Source: Pseudomonas sp. KK4 (GTDB taxonomy: Bacteria > Pseudomonadota > Gammaproteobacteria > Pseudomonadales > Pseudomonadaceae). From it: DNA of 64,000 nucleotides. The notes under the pieces were generated by a model that worked only from the letters and a program-made list of their open reading frames with translations, did no database searches and was not told the origin of the DNA. Each line of letters begins with the position of its first letter. Within the stretch, counting starts at the first letter, position 1. The stretch is from positions 1-64,000 of the forward strand of contig NZ_LYVP01000005.1 in assembly GCF_001984065.1 (NCBI RefSeq), in the 5' to 3' direction. Position numbers and translations under genes: made by a program. Shown here in pieces: positions 17,609 through 26,606 of the stretch.

Positions 17609-19564
17609 ATGCCCGCCCTCACAAAAATCCTCATCGCCAACCGCGGTGAAATCGCCTGCCGCATCCAGCGCACCGCCCAGGCCCTGGGCTATCGCACTGT
17701 CGCCGTGTTCAGCGACGCCGATGCCGATGCCCTGCATGTGCAAATGGCCGACCAGTCTGTGCGCATCGGCCCGGCGGCGGTACAACAGTCTTACCTGAAC
17801 ATCCCGGCGATCATCGAGGCGGCGCGCCGCACCGGCGTGGATGCGATCCATCCGGGCTATGGCTTCCTCTCGGAAAACGCCGATTTCGCCCGCGCCTGCC
17901 AGGACGCCGGTATCACCTTCATCGGCCCCAGCGCCGACGCCATCGAATTGATGGGCAGCAAACGCCTGTCGAAACTCGCCATGATCGACGCCGGCGTGCC
18001 CTGCATCCAGGGCTATCAGGGCGCCGAGCAAGACGACGCCACGTTGAGCCGCGAAGCCCAACGCATCGGTTATCCCTTGATGATCAAGGCCAGTGCCGGC
18101 GGTGGCGGGCGCGGCATGCGCCTGGTGCACGAGCCCGGTGATTTGCTGGAACAGATCCGCACCGCTCGCTCCGAAGCCCTCAATGGTTTTGGCAGCGACG
18201 AACTGATCCTGGAGCAGGCCTTGATCGAACCCCGGCATGTGGAGGTGCAGCTGTTCGGCGATCAGCACGGCAACCTGATCTACCTAGGCGAGCGCGATTG
18301 TTCGATCCAGCGTCGTCATCAGAAAGTCGTCGAAGAAGCGCCCTGCCCGGTCATGACCGAGTCGTTGCGCCAGGCCATGGGTGAAGCGGCGCTCAAGGCC
18401 GGTCGGGCCGTCAATTATGTGGGCGTCGGTACCGTCGAGTTCCTGCTCGATGCCCGCGGGCAGTTTTATTTTCTGGAAATGAACACCCGCCTGCAGGTGG
18501 AGCACCCGGTGACGGAATTGATCACCGGCCTGGATCTGGTGGCCTGGCAACTGAACATCGCCGAAGGACAAGTGTTGCCACTGCGTCAGGATCAGGTGCA
18601 GCTCAACGGCCATGCCATGGAAGTGCGCCTGTATGCCGAAGACCCGACCCAGGTTTTTTTGCCTCAGACCGGGCGTATCGACACCTGGCAACCGGCGCTC
18701 GGTGTGCGAATCGATCATGGCCTGTTGGAAGGCACGACCGTCAGCCCTTTTTACGACCCGATGCTGGGCAAGCTCATCGCCCACGGCGCGACCCGCGAGG
18801 AGGCCCGGCGCAAGCTGCTGCGGGCGGTGCAGGACACCGTGCTGCTGGGGGTGCGAAGCAATCAGCGCCTGCTCGCCGGGCTGTTGCAGCATCCGTCATT
18901 CATCAGCGGCCAGTTCAGCACCGCGTTCATCTCGCAACACTTCGCCGAACACCCGTGCCTGCACCCGCATGTGCCCTGCGCGGAAGAACTGGCGATCGCC
19001 GCGGCCCTGTTCTATCAGGCCCGCGCACAGGCCTATCGCCAGCCGCTGGCCGGTTGGCGCAACAACGCCAGCGTGCCGTTGCACTTCAATCTGGGACTGG
19101 ACGAGCAGCAATGGTCGGTGGCGCTGGATGCGGTACCGGGGGGCGCGTATCGGATTCAGGTTGCCGACCGTAGCCTGGCACTGCAGGTCATCGACTGCGA
19201 TGGACGCTGGGCCACCCTGGAAATCGACGGCGTCCGCCAACGTCATGCCTACCACCTTCACGCGGGGCAACTGAGTCTGTTTACCCGACCGGGCAGCCTC
19301 GTCATCGAAGACCGCACCCAGGCCCTGGTCAGCGGCCAGGCCAGTGTCAGTTGCGGCACGCTCAAGGCGCCGATGGACGGGGCGATCGTCGATGTATTGG
19401 TCACGCAGGGCAGCAAGGTCAGCAAGGGTCAATTGCTGGTGGTGCTTGAGGCCATGAAGATGGAGCATCCGCTCAAGGCCGGCATCGACGGGGTGCTCAA
19501 GCGCTTGCAGGTGCGGGTCGGCGATCAGGTCAAGAACCGCCAGGTTTTGCTCGAGGTCGAATAA
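17609..19564 (+). CDS. atuF: geranyl-CoA carboxylase biotin-containing alpha subunit AtuF
   Basis: 651 residues. Biotin carboxylase N-domain (IANRGEIACRIQRTA at the start), ATP-grasp with the glycine loop KASAGGGGRGMR (about 156-167), the EMNTRLQVEHPVTE signature (about 290-303), a linker and a C-terminal biotinyl domain with the biotin Lys in LEAMKMEHPL. It partners AtuC. ATG 17609 has an AGAGGA site upstream. It ends the cluster here: atuG and atuH, found after atuF in P. aeruginosa, are absent. Confidence 0.92.
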   Translation: MPALTKILIANRGEIACRIQRTAQALGYRTVAVFSDADADALHVQMADQSVRIGPAAVQQSYLNIPAIIEAARRTGVDAIHPGYGFLSENADFARACQDAGITFIGPSADAIELMGSKRLSKLAMIDAGVPCIQGYQGAEQDDATLSREAQRIGYPLMIKASAGGGGRGMRLVHEPGDLLEQIRTARSEALNGFGSDELILEQALIEPRHVEVQLFGDQHGNLIYLGERDCSIQRRHQKVVEEAPCPVMTESLRQAMGEAALKAGRAVNYVGVGTVEFLLDARGQFYFLEMNTRLQVEHPVTELITGLDLVAWQLNIAEGQVLPLRQDQVQLNGHAMEVRLYAEDPTQVFLPQTGRIDTWQPALGVRIDHGLLEGTTVSPFYDPMLGKLIAHGATREEARRKLLRAVQDTVLLGVRSNQRLLAGLLQHPSFISGQFSTAFISQHFAEHPCLHPHVPCAEELAIAAALFYQARAQAYRQPLAGWRNNASVPLHFNLGLDEQQWSVALDAVPGGAYRIQVADRSLALQVIDCDGRWATLEIDGVRQRHAYHLHAGQLSLFTRPGSLVIEDRTQALVSGQASVSCGTLKAPMDGAIVDVLVTQGSKVSKGQLLVVLEAMKMEHPLKAGIDGVLKRLQVRVGDQVKNRQVLLEVE

Positions 19565-19634
19565 GCCGCTGGGCGGATCCGCCGGGTTTGGCTACGCTCA
19601 AGCCTATCAGGACGCGGATACCAGGAACCCTGCA

Positions 19635-20186
19635 ATGCCCCACTGGCTGGTCATAGATCTGGAAGCCACCACCGATGAGGGTGGCTGGCCTGTCACGGAA
19701 ATGGAAATCATCGAAATCGGCGCCACCCTGGTGGACCGCAAAGGTCGTGAAGTGGATCACTTCCAGTGCTTCGTACGGCCTCTGCGGCGCCCGCTGTTGA
19801 CACCGTTTTGCCGGGAACTGACGCACATCACCCAGGCCGATGTCGACGGCGCCAGAACGCTGAGCGAAGTCTGGCCATCTTTCGAGCAATGGCTGGGGCA
19901 ACATCCTTCCCCGCTGGAAGCCTGGGTCAGTTGGGGTGATTACGATCGCCAGCAATTCATCCAGGAATGGCAACGACTGCACATCGATAGCGTGCTGAGC
20001 CGCACCCCGCACATCAACCTCAAACAGCGTTTCGCCAAGGCCCGGCGCCTGGATCGTCCACTGGGCCTCAACAGCGCGTTGCAACTGGCCGGCCTGCAAT
20101 TTACCGGACAACAACACCGGGCGCTGGAAGATGCGCGCAATACGGCGCGCCTGCTGCCGCAGATTCTCCCCCCTCTGGAGAGGTGA
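19635..20186 (+). CDS. 3'-5' exonuclease, DEDDh family
   Basis: 183 residues with all exonuclease motifs of the DnaQ/ERI-1 type: motif I VIDLEAT (Asp 7 and Glu 9), motif [12 protein letters not shown], and motif [17 protein letters not shown] (His and Asp). The [12 protein letters not shown] segment is typical of KapD/ERI-1-like enzymes. It probably trims RNA or DNA 3' ends. It stands alone between atuF and ppnP. Confidence 0.88.
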   Translation: MPHWLVIDLEATTDEGGWPVTEMEIIEIGATLVDRKGREVDHFQCFVRPLRRPLLTPFCRELTHITQADVDGARTLSEVWPSFEQWLGQHPSPLEAWVSWGDYDRQQFIQEWQRLHIDSVLSRTPHINLKQRFAKARRLDRPLGLNSALQLAGLQFTGQQHRALEDARNTARLLPQILPPLER

Positions 20187-20247
20187 CGACACCGGCCCCC
20201 TTGTGCATACTGGCCGGCCCTTTTTAGCCCTTTTCGAGGAATCGCCC

Positions 20248-20532
20248 ATGTTTAAAGTCAACGAGTACTTCGACGGCACCGTCAAGTCGATCGCCTTTGG
20301 CACCGCTGAAGGTCCGGCGACCATTGGCGTCATGGCTCCGGGCGAATATGAATTCGGCACCGCCCAACGTGAAATCATGCACGTGGTCTCCGGCGCCCTG
20401 ACCGTCAAGCTGCCAGACAGCACCGACTGGGAAACCTTTGCCGCCGGCAGCCAGTTCAACGTGCCTGCCAACAGCAAGTTCCAGCTCAAGGTAGCCGTCG
20501 ACACCGCTTACCTGTGCGAATACCGCGGCTAA
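20248..20532 (+). CDS. ppnP: pyrimidine/purine nucleoside phosphorylase PpnP
   Basis: 94 residues, DUF1255 cupin (YaiE), the family's full length. Characteristic segments are [34 protein letters not shown] and [11 protein letters not shown]. Enzymes of this family split nucleosides with phosphate to give the base and ribose-1-phosphate. ATG 20248 has a CGAGGA site. It is followed by a strong bidirectional terminator. Confidence 0.93.
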   Translation: MFKVNEYFDGTVKSIAFGTAEGPATIGVMAPGEYEFGTAQREIMHVVSGALTVKLPDSTDWETFAAGSQFNVPANSKFQLKVAVDTAYLCEYRG

Positions 20533-20553
20533 AAGCCCGGATTTTCACCGCGG

Positions 20554-20592
20554 AAAAAAATGCCCGTGTCCTGGGACACGGGCATTTTTTTG
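20554..20592. terminator. bidirectional intrinsic terminator
   Basis: A 12-base-pair stem AATGCCCGTGTC/GACACGGGCATT with a CTGG loop, flanked by an A run on the left and a T run on the right. It serves both ppnP and the convergent MOSC gene. Confidence 0.93.
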
Positions 20593-20600
20593 GGTTTGGT

Positions 20601-21407
20601 TTACTCCAGGATCGTCACCGGCATGCCGACCTGCAGCGTGCCGTTACTGTCGTTGACCAGGTTCTGCCCGAACATCGCGCCATCGGCCTGGGCACGGTAT
20701 TTCTGCAAGGTGGCCAAGGGTTCGCGATCGGCGCTGCGTTCGCCGGTTCGCGGGTCGATGGTGGTCAGGATGCAGCGCGAGCAGGACTTGACCACGCGGA
20801 ACTCGACATCACCGATGCGCAGGCGCTTCCAGCTGTCTTCGGCATACGCGTCGCTGCCTTCGATCACCAGGTTCGGTCGAAAGCGCAGCATTTCCAGCGG
20901 GCGGCCGACCCGCTGTACCAAGTCATCCAGCGATGCCTGACCGATCAGTAGCAACGGGTAGCCATCGGCGAACGCCACTTGATCGTCATCGCTGCCGTAG
21001 CCGGACTCGGTCATGCGCGCGCGCTCCACCGGCACGTGCACCAGGCGCGTCGGCTTGCCAATGAACTCACTGACCCAGGCCGCCGCCGCGTCGCCGGCAT
21101 CCGGCACACGCAGGGTATCGCGCCAGATGGTCACGCCCCGCAGTTCGGCATCGCTGCCGGGCAAAGCGACATCGATCGCCGAGAACCCGGGGGCCGCCAG
21201 GGTCAGGCCGCCTTCGGCATTCCACAACGCCGACAACTGGCTCATCTGCGCCACCGCCCGCTGGGTCAGAAAACGCCCGCTGGCCTCGTCCACCAGCATC
21301 CAGCGTCGATCACCGTCCAGCCCCAGCTTGTCGAGGCCGATCTGTTGCAAAGTCTCGCCCTTGCCGGATTTCAACGGATAACGATAAAGCGCGCTCAGAC
21401 GCAGCAT
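20601..21407 (-). CDS. MOSC domain protein, YcbX-like
   Basis: 268 residues. The N-terminal MOSC beta-barrel domain (LSALYRYPLKS... LDGDRRWMLVDE) is followed by the MOSC domain with the conserved molybdenum-ligand cysteine region VKSCSRCILTTIDPRTG (about 208-224). YcbX-type proteins reduce N-hydroxylated compounds using molybdenum cofactor. ATG 21407 has a GGGAG site; an upstream ATG at 21464 lacks one. It converges on ppnP. Confidence 0.88.
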   Translation of the reverse strand: MLRLSALYRYPLKSGKGETLQQIGLDKLGLDGDRRWMLVDEASGRFLTQRAVAQMSQLSALWNAEGGLTLAAPGFSAIDVALPGSDAELRGVTIWRDTLRVPDAGDAAAAWVSEFIGKPTRLVHVPVERARMTESGYGSDDDQVAFADGYPLLLIGQASLDDLVQRVGRPLEMLRFRPNLVIEGSDAYAEDSWKRLRIGDVEFRVVKSCSRCILTTIDPRTGERSADREPLATLQKYRAQADGAMFGQNLVNDSNGTLQVGMPVTILE

Positions 21408-21515
21408 GGCCAGCTCCCCAGGAAACAAAAATGCCACCCTATACGACCCGGGTCTTTGAATCAAAGCGCACGGTGCAGAGGTGAACCAGATTTTCCCGCG
21501 TCATCGTTGACGACC

Positions 21516-21540
21516 ATCGCGAGCAAGCTCGCTCCTACAG
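21516..21540 (-). repeat. single REP element
   Basis: One copy of TCGCGAGCAAGCTCGCTCCT plus ACAG, the same subtype as the doublet at 8487-8550, between the MOSC gene and cheV. No inverted partner is next to it. Confidence 0.8.
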
Positions 21541-21563
21541 GTTTTTTGAGGCGCAGGCAGGTT

Positions 21564-22499
21564 TCAGGCAGGCACGGCGTCGAGCATCAAGCGCTCACGC
21601 ACCACATCGACCAATTTGTCCGGCTGGAACTTGGACAGGAAGTTGTCGCAGCCGACCTTTTTGACCATCGAGTCGTTGAAACTGCCGGACAGGGAGGTGT
21701 GCAGCACCACATACAGGCCACGCAGCCGCGGGTCGTTGCGGATCTCGGTAGTCAGGCGATATCCATCCATTTCCGGCATTTCCGCATCGGTGAATACCAT
21801 CAGCAGTTTGTCGGTCATGTCCACGCCGCTGTCGGCCCAGGCCTTGAGCATGTTCAGCGCCTTCAGGCCATCACTGGCGATGTGCATTTTCACGCCCAAC
21901 TGACCCAGGGTGTCGCGCAACTGCGCCAGGGCGACATTGGAGTCATCCACCAACAGCACTTCACGGCCACGGGCCCGTTCCAGTACCGGGTCGGCCAGTT
22001 TTTCCCGGGAGACCTTGGCGCTGTAGGGCACGATTTCCGCCAGGACTTTCTCCACGTCGATGATTTCCACCAACTGGTCGTCGACCTTGCTGATGGCCGT
22101 CAGGTAATGCTGACGACCCGCGCTGGTCGGTGGCGGCAGGATCGCTTCCCAGTTCATGTTGACGATGCGGTCCACGCCACCGACCAGGAATGCCTGCACG
22201 GAGCGGTTGTATTCGGTCACGATGATCGTGCTGTTCGGGCCTGGCACCAGCGGGCGCATGCCGATCGCCTGGGACAGGTCGATCACCGGCAGTGTCTGCC
22301 CCCGCAGGTTGACCACACCACAAACGAACGGGTGACGCTGGGGCATCAAGGTCAGTTTTGGCAGTTGCAGGACTTCCTGCACCTTGAACACGTTGATGGC
22401 GAACAATTGCCGTCCGGCCAGCCGGAACATGAGAATTTCCAGGCGATTCTCACCCACCAATTGCGTACGTTGGTCTACCGTATCGAGAATGCCGGCCAT
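21564..22499 (-). CDS. cheV: chemotaxis coupling protein CheV
   Basis: 311 residues: an N-terminal CheW-like domain (about 20-165) and a C-terminal receiver (about 180-305) with Asp in VFTDAEMPEMDGY. It links chemoreceptors to CheA and may act as a phosphate sink. ATG 22499 has AGGAGT six bases before it; a longer frame starts at 22532 without such a site. A FliA-type promoter lies 44-70 bases upstream, consistent with the motility regulon. Confidence 0.93.
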   Translation of the reverse strand: MAGILDTVDQRTQLVGENRLEILMFRLAGRQLFAINVFKVQEVLQLPKLTLMPQRHPFVCGVVNLRGQTLPVIDLSQAIGMRPLVPGPNSTIIVTEYNRSVQAFLVGGVDRIVNMNWEAILPPPTSAGRQHYLTAISKVDDQLVEIIDVEKVLAEIVPYSAKVSREKLADPVLERARGREVLLVDDSNVALAQLRDTLGQLGVKMHIASDGLKALNMLKAWADSGVDMTDKLLMVFTDAEMPEMDGYRLTTEIRNDPRLRGLYVVLHTSLSGSFNDSMVKKVGCDNFLSKFQPDKLVDVVRERLMLDAVPA

Positions 22500-22542
22500 C
22501 AATGACTCCTGGGCTTGTACTGATGAATTCACTAATAAGGGG

Positions 22543-22569
22543 TTATCGGCTGTTTTCTGAGGACCTTGA
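22543..22569 (-). promoter_or_regulatory. FliA (sigma-28) promoter for cheV
   Basis: On the minus strand, TCAAGGTC (22569-22562), an 11-base spacer, then GCCGATAA (22550-22543). The -10 is a perfect match to the sigma-28 consensus GCCGATAA, the spacer is the consensus 11, and the -35 agrees at five of eight positions with TAAAGTTT. Confidence 0.75.
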
Positions 22570-22964
22570 CCCTGTGCAAAATGCCATGCGGGAACATTGA
22601 TGTCACATTAACATCATGCTTTACTGGCGTTGCAATTTTCATCGACTGCATTCTGCGCGCGCGACCGCTACTTATTCGATAGGTTCCGCTGCGTAGGGGA
22701 TTCCCCGATCCACAATCAGTTGCAACCTGATATTCGCGATTTCCAATAGCCATTAATGTGATGCCATTCTCATTGCATGAATGGAGTCAGGCTTTTGTGT
22801 GCGATCGAAGGTCAGTGGCCTCCCACCTCATCAACCCGTTGCGCCACCTGGCATAAAGCCGGGCGGGACGCGATCTCACGACAAAATGCAGACGCAGGAA
22901 CGCCCATCGTTCTCGTCGACACACACGACATCCCCTCATTAGTCATGACGTTGTGGAGATAAGC
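22570..22964. other. divergent intergenic region, cheV / Hpt-like gene
   Basis: About 395 bases without a recognised gene. The left edge carries the cheV promoter described separately. The rest should contain the promoter for the plus-strand gene at 22965; I found no matching FliA boxes in that direction and no clear hairpin or RNA gene. Confidence 0.4.
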
Positions 22965-23435
22965 ATGCCGGACAATCGTAAGGAATGGACGAAGCGGGTC
23001 CCGGAGTTTCTGGTCGAGGCCGAATCACTGCTGGCCAAGACCGAGGAATGCCTCAGCCACCTGCAGCTCATTCGCAATGACAGGGACGCAATCGATTGCA
23101 TGCTCAGTACGCTGCTCAAGCTGGCCTGCAAAGCCGATGCGTTGGCACTGGCAGCCGTCTCCGAATTCTCCCTGCACATCCACGGCCTGCTCAATCACGC
23201 TCAGAGCCACATGGCCCTGCACGACGAGGCCCTGAACGCGCTCAAGGATTGCCTGACCCTTATTGCCTGGCAACTTGAATTGATCGATCAGAAAACCGGC
23301 CAATTAAGCCTGGACGAAACCGAACAGACGACGCTTATCGAAGCCTTCGCCTTCCAGGTCGGTCAGAGTCAGTTTCAATTGCCGATCAATTCCAAGCCAT
23401 TCGCACTTGTACCCTACATGGAGCGTCAGGCCTGA
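22965..23435 (+). CDS. small helical protein, degenerate Hpt-like
   Basis: 156 residues, almost entirely alpha-helical with no signal or membrane segment. The stretch MLSTLLKLACKADALALAAVSEFSLHIHGLL (about residues 46-76) aligns in spacing with the Hpt core HxLKGxAxxxGxxxLxxxxxxLE, but the phospho-histidine position is not His and the invariant GxA is changed. It may be a CheA-P1-like or phosphatase-type partner rather than a phosphotransferase. It is divergent from cheV. ATG 22965 has GGAG five bases upstream. The family assignment is my inference from the pattern. Confidence 0.5.
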   Translation: MPDNRKEWTKRVPEFLVEAESLLAKTEECLSHLQLIRNDRDAIDCMLSTLLKLACKADALALAAVSEFSLHIHGLLNHAQSHMALHDEALNALKDCLTLIAWQLELIDQKTGQLSLDETEQTTLIEAFAFQVGQSQFQLPINSKPFALVPYMERQA

Positions 23436-23933
23436 TTTCGTAGAACTGTGTCGTATTTCACATTTTCAACGGCATAAGTACAACGCTGGCTAACGACACT
23501 AATGTCGCAATTGAATGTTGCGTACCTGATTACGACAGAAGCAAAAAACCATTTCTCTTCCAGGCAACTTGTTGCCTGATCCAGCTCAGGTTTTACCTGG
23601 CATTCAGAGCCAATAACCCCCGGGTTATCGAGCCTTTTTCCGCCCCCCATACCCCTACTGTCACTGTGTGCAGTTCGACATCGGACGCCCGGTTTCCTGA
23701 CTTTACGGACATATATCACGAGCGCGACCAACGGTATCTTAAGTGGTATTATGCCGCCCATTAGTTGACGTCAAATAACGGCAATATGTATGCCACGGCT
23801 GCAGCTGTATAAGTTATTGCAAATTTCTTATACAAAAACCCTGCACTGTTGATGTCGTTGTACAACATTACACACAGAGGCCCGTCATCATGACCGGCCT
23901 GTCCGCAGCGAACATTCATTGGCTCCATCCGCT
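23436..23933. other. long AT-rich intergenic region with palindromes
   Basis: About 500 bases with lower GC than the genes around it. It contains a perfect inverted repeat CAGGCAACTTGTTGCCTG (23561-23578) and another, ATAACCC-CC-GGGTTAT (23613-23628), the latter soon followed by a short T run. No RNA gene was recognised. The promoter of the kinase gene should be in the right part. Confidence 0.45.
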
Positions 23934-24827
23934 ATGTACGCCAGCCTCAAATCAATCACCCGGTGGCCACCCTCCCGCGAAAACTCGCGACGGCTCACGG
24001 TTTTGCTATGTGCCTGCTCCACGCTGGGCAGCCTGGTGATCTATGGCCTTTCCATGCCCCTGCCGCTGGGTCTGCTGCTGCTCAATGTGGCAGCCTTGGG
24101 TTGCGTCTGGGTGCAGTATCGGTTGTCGCAAAAATCGATCGGCTTTCAACCCCAGGAGCTGGCCGACCGCCTGCTCCAGGTCCAGGAAAACGAACGCCAT
24201 CGGCTGAGTCGCGAATTGCATGACGACATCGGCCAACTGTTGACCGCCGCCAAGTTGCAAAGCGCCTGGCTCCAACGCCGGATGCCCGAAGAGCTCCAGG
24301 GGCAATGCGTGGTCCTGTGCGAAACCCTGGAAGAAACCCTGGCGAAGGTCCGCGATGTGTCGGCCATCCTCAATCCGCGGCAATTGACCAGCCTTGGACT
24401 GGAAGCCAGTCTGCGGGCGCATCTGCTCAAGACCCTGGCCAATACCCCGGTGCACTGGAGCCTGGAATGCCACCAGCGCTTGACCGGGATACCGGAAGAA
24501 ATGGCCGTCGCAGCGTTTCGCATCACTCAGGAAGCGGTCACCAACATCCTGCGCCATGCCGAGGCGAAGAACCTGCTGGTGTGCCTGCAGCGTTTGCCTC
24601 AAGGCCTGTCACTGTCGATCCGTGACGATGGCCAGGGCTTCGCACCCGCCCAGGACCCCGGTCGGGAGGGGCAGCGCGGCATGGCCGGCATGTCGGAGCG
24701 AATCAGCCAGTTGGGCGGCACACTGACGGTCACCAGCGAACCTGGCAAAGGCACTCAAATCGAAGCTCTCTTCCCCTGGGCGCCGCGAGCGCTCGAACGG
24801 GCCAGTACGAATAAGGTTATGCATTGA
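23934..24827 (+). CDS. sensor histidine kinase, NarX/UhpB (HisKA_3) type
   Basis: About 297 residues. Two hydrophobic segments (about 22-40 and 43-60) anchor it with almost no periplasmic loop, so the signal is probably felt in the membrane or cytoplasm. A HisKA_3 box follows (ENERHRLSRELHDDIGQLLTA, His near residue 96), then the ATPase domain with N box (QEAVTNILRHA) and G box (IRDDGQGFAP). ATG 23934 was chosen; a TTG at 23919 is possible and neither has a good binding site. It is coupled to the LuxR-type regulator that follows. Confidence 0.85.
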   Translation: MYASLKSITRWPPSRENSRRLTVLLCACSTLGSLVIYGLSMPLPLGLLLLNVAALGCVWVQYRLSQKSIGFQPQELADRLLQVQENERHRLSRELHDDIGQLLTAAKLQSAWLQRRMPEELQGQCVVLCETLEETLAKVRDVSAILNPRQLTSLGLEASLRAHLLKTLANTPVHWSLECHQRLTGIPEEMAVAAFRITQEAVTNILRHAEAKNLLVCLQRLPQGLSLSIRDDGQGFAPAQDPGREGQRGMAGMSERISQLGGTLTVTSEPGKGTQIEALFPWAPRALERASTNKVMH

Positions 24828-25480
24828 CTTGTAACTTACTTCTGGTGGATGACCACTCGCTGATCAGGGCTGGCGTGCGCGCCCTGGTGATGGATCTTCC
24901 TGGCTATGCGGTCATTGGCGAAGCCAATGACGGCTCGCAGCTGCTCGCCATGGTCGAACACATGTCACCGGATATCGTGCTGCTGGATATTTCCATGAAG
25001 CAGACCGGCGGCCTTGAGGCGTTGACGCAACTCAAGCGCATCCGTCCGCAGAGCAAAGTACTGATCCTGTCGATGCACACCGACCCGGCCCTCATCATGC
25101 AGGCGCTGGAATCCGGTGCGCACGGTTATCTGCTCAAGGACACCACACCCACCGAGCTGGAACACGCACTGCAAGCCTTGCGCAACAACGAGCGCTACCT
25201 GAGCCCGGCCATTGCCCATACCGTCATCACCCAGGCCCTGACCCGAAACCAGAAAACACCGGTGCCGCCAGACACCCACAACCTGACGGCCCGTCAGCTG
25301 GAAATCCTGCGCCTGATCGTTCGCGGCAAATCCACCCGGGAGATTGCCAACGGCCTCGGCCTGAGCGTCAAGACCGTGGAAACCCACCGCTCGCAGGTCA
25401 TGAAGCGCCTGCAGATCTTCGATGTCGCAGGCCTCGTGCTGTTCGCCGTTCGCGAGCAGATCATCAGCCTGGACGACTGA
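24824..25480 (+). CDS. NarL/LuxR-family response regulator
   Basis: 218 residues. The receiver has DDH at residues 9-11, Asp in DIVLLDISMKQTGG (about 55) and Lys in LLKDTTP. The LuxR helix-turn-helix (about 150-210) reads LTARQLEILRLIVRGKSTREIANGLGLSVKTVETHRSQVMKRL. The start is a TTG overlapping the kinase stop (TTGA), preceded by AAGG at about eight bases. The kinase is its evident partner; target genes are unknown. Its 3' end overlaps yegS by 17 bases in convergent orientation. Confidence 0.88.
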   Translation: MTCNLLLVDDHSLIRAGVRALVMDLPGYAVIGEANDGSQLLAMVEHMSPDIVLLDISMKQTGGLEALTQLKRIRPQSKVLILSMHTDPALIMQALESGAHGYLLKDTTPTELEHALQALRNNERYLSPAIAHTVITQALTRNQKTPVPPDTHNLTARQLEILRLIVRGKSTREIANGLGLSVKTVETHRSQVMKRLQIFDVAGLVLFAVREQIISLDD

Positions 25481-26381
25481 CCGCTGCCAAGGTACTCAGC
25501 AGCGGCGAGTTTTCTGGCAAGTGCACGCGAAGCGCCGCCGGCTTCGCCGAGAAGCGCAGGCTGTCGCCTTCAAGCGGCTCGCCGTCAAGGTTGATGTAGA
25601 GGCCTTCGGAGACTTTGATCTCGACCCACGGCAGCCGGGCCCGCACGAACATATTGTCGATTCCGAAGCCATCGGCCAGCAGGTTTTTCAAGGTCCCGAC
25701 CAGTTCCTGCGGCGCCGGCAGAATACTGATATCGAGCAATCCGTCGTCGGCCAGCGCCTCGGGGCACAACACATGGCCTCCCCCCGCCTGCCGACCATTG
25801 CCGATGCCCAGTGCCAGCAAGTCGCCCTGCCAGTGAAAGTCCGGCCCCTGCAACTCACCATAGGCCGCGTGCAGCTCGCTGAAGCGTGACAGGCCGGTGA
25901 ACAGGTAAGCAGCGCCGCCCAGGACCTTCTTCAGGTCCTCGGAAGTATTGGCCGTGACCTGGCTGCCGAAGCCGCCCGTGGCCATGTTCAGAAACACTTG
26001 CCCACCGACTTCACCCAGATCGATCGCGCTGGGCGCCACGTCCAGCAGATCCAGCGCCTGGGCAGGCTCCAGGGGCACGCCGGCAGCGCGGGCAAAATCG
26101 TTGGCGGTGCCCAACGGCATCAGCACCAGGCTGGCCTGGTCCGACTGCGACGACAAGGCTTCTGCGATATCGCGCAACGTACCGTCACCGCCGCCGGCAA
26201 TGATATGTGTATAGCCAGCCGCCAGCGCTTCATTGACCAGACGCTGAGCGTCGCCCGCCTCCCAGGTCAGCCGAACGGCCAGTTCCCAACCCTGTTCGCG
26301 CCGGCTTTCGACGGCCGCACGCACCTCGTCGTTGAGCGCCTGCTTGCCATGCAGAATCAACAGTGCCTTTCGTTCGCTCAT
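25464..26381 (-). CDS. yegS: lipid kinase YegS
   Basis: 305 residues, diacylglycerol-kinase catalytic fold. The nucleotide motif GGGDGTLRDIAEAL is near residues 63-76, PLGTANDFAR follows, and the metal-site region ALADDGLLDI and the C-terminal lobe are intact. YegS enzymes phosphorylate phosphatidylglycerol-type lipids. Single gene, convergent with the LuxR-type regulator. Confidence 0.92.
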   Translation of the reverse strand: MSERKALLILHGKQALNDEVRAAVESRREQGWELAVRLTWEAGDAQRLVNEALAAGYTHIIAGGGDGTLRDIAEALSSQSDQASLVLMPLGTANDFARAAGVPLEPAQALDLLDVAPSAIDLGEVGGQVFLNMATGGFGSQVTANTSEDLKKVLGGAAYLFTGLSRFSELHAAYGELQGPDFHWQGDLLALGIGNGRQAGGGHVLCPEALADDGLLDISILPAPQELVGTLKNLLADGFGIDNMFVRARLPWVEIKVSEGLYINLDGEPLEGDSLRFSAKPAALRVHLPENSPLLSTLAAVSRPG

Positions 26382-26606
26382 GTGTAGTCCCCCGGATTTG
26401 CACAGTGCTTGGCAAATGTGACCCCGTATCGCCCGATAAAAGTCGATGCACAGCGAATTATTTTCAGCCGGGGTGGCTTGCGGGGGTCAAGACGGGATTT
26501 TTCTTACAAAAGGTGAGGAAACGGCTTAATTGACCATCGGGGGTGATTCGTACACTTTGGTGTCCAGATTTTTCAGTCTTCCGCAGGACAATCACAGGGA
26601 TGTGCC

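Noticed and set aside
13901-19564. Reading the cluster as the leucine/isovalerate liu operon
   Set aside because: The DUF1446 protein, SDR, gene order and TetR repressor with paired inverted repeats match atu; liu has a MerR-type regulator and a lyase gene.
23890-24030. Short ATG frame with AGAGG upstream overlapping the start of the NarX-type kinase gene
   Set aside because: It would encode about 46 residues out of frame with the kinase and shows no signal or motif.
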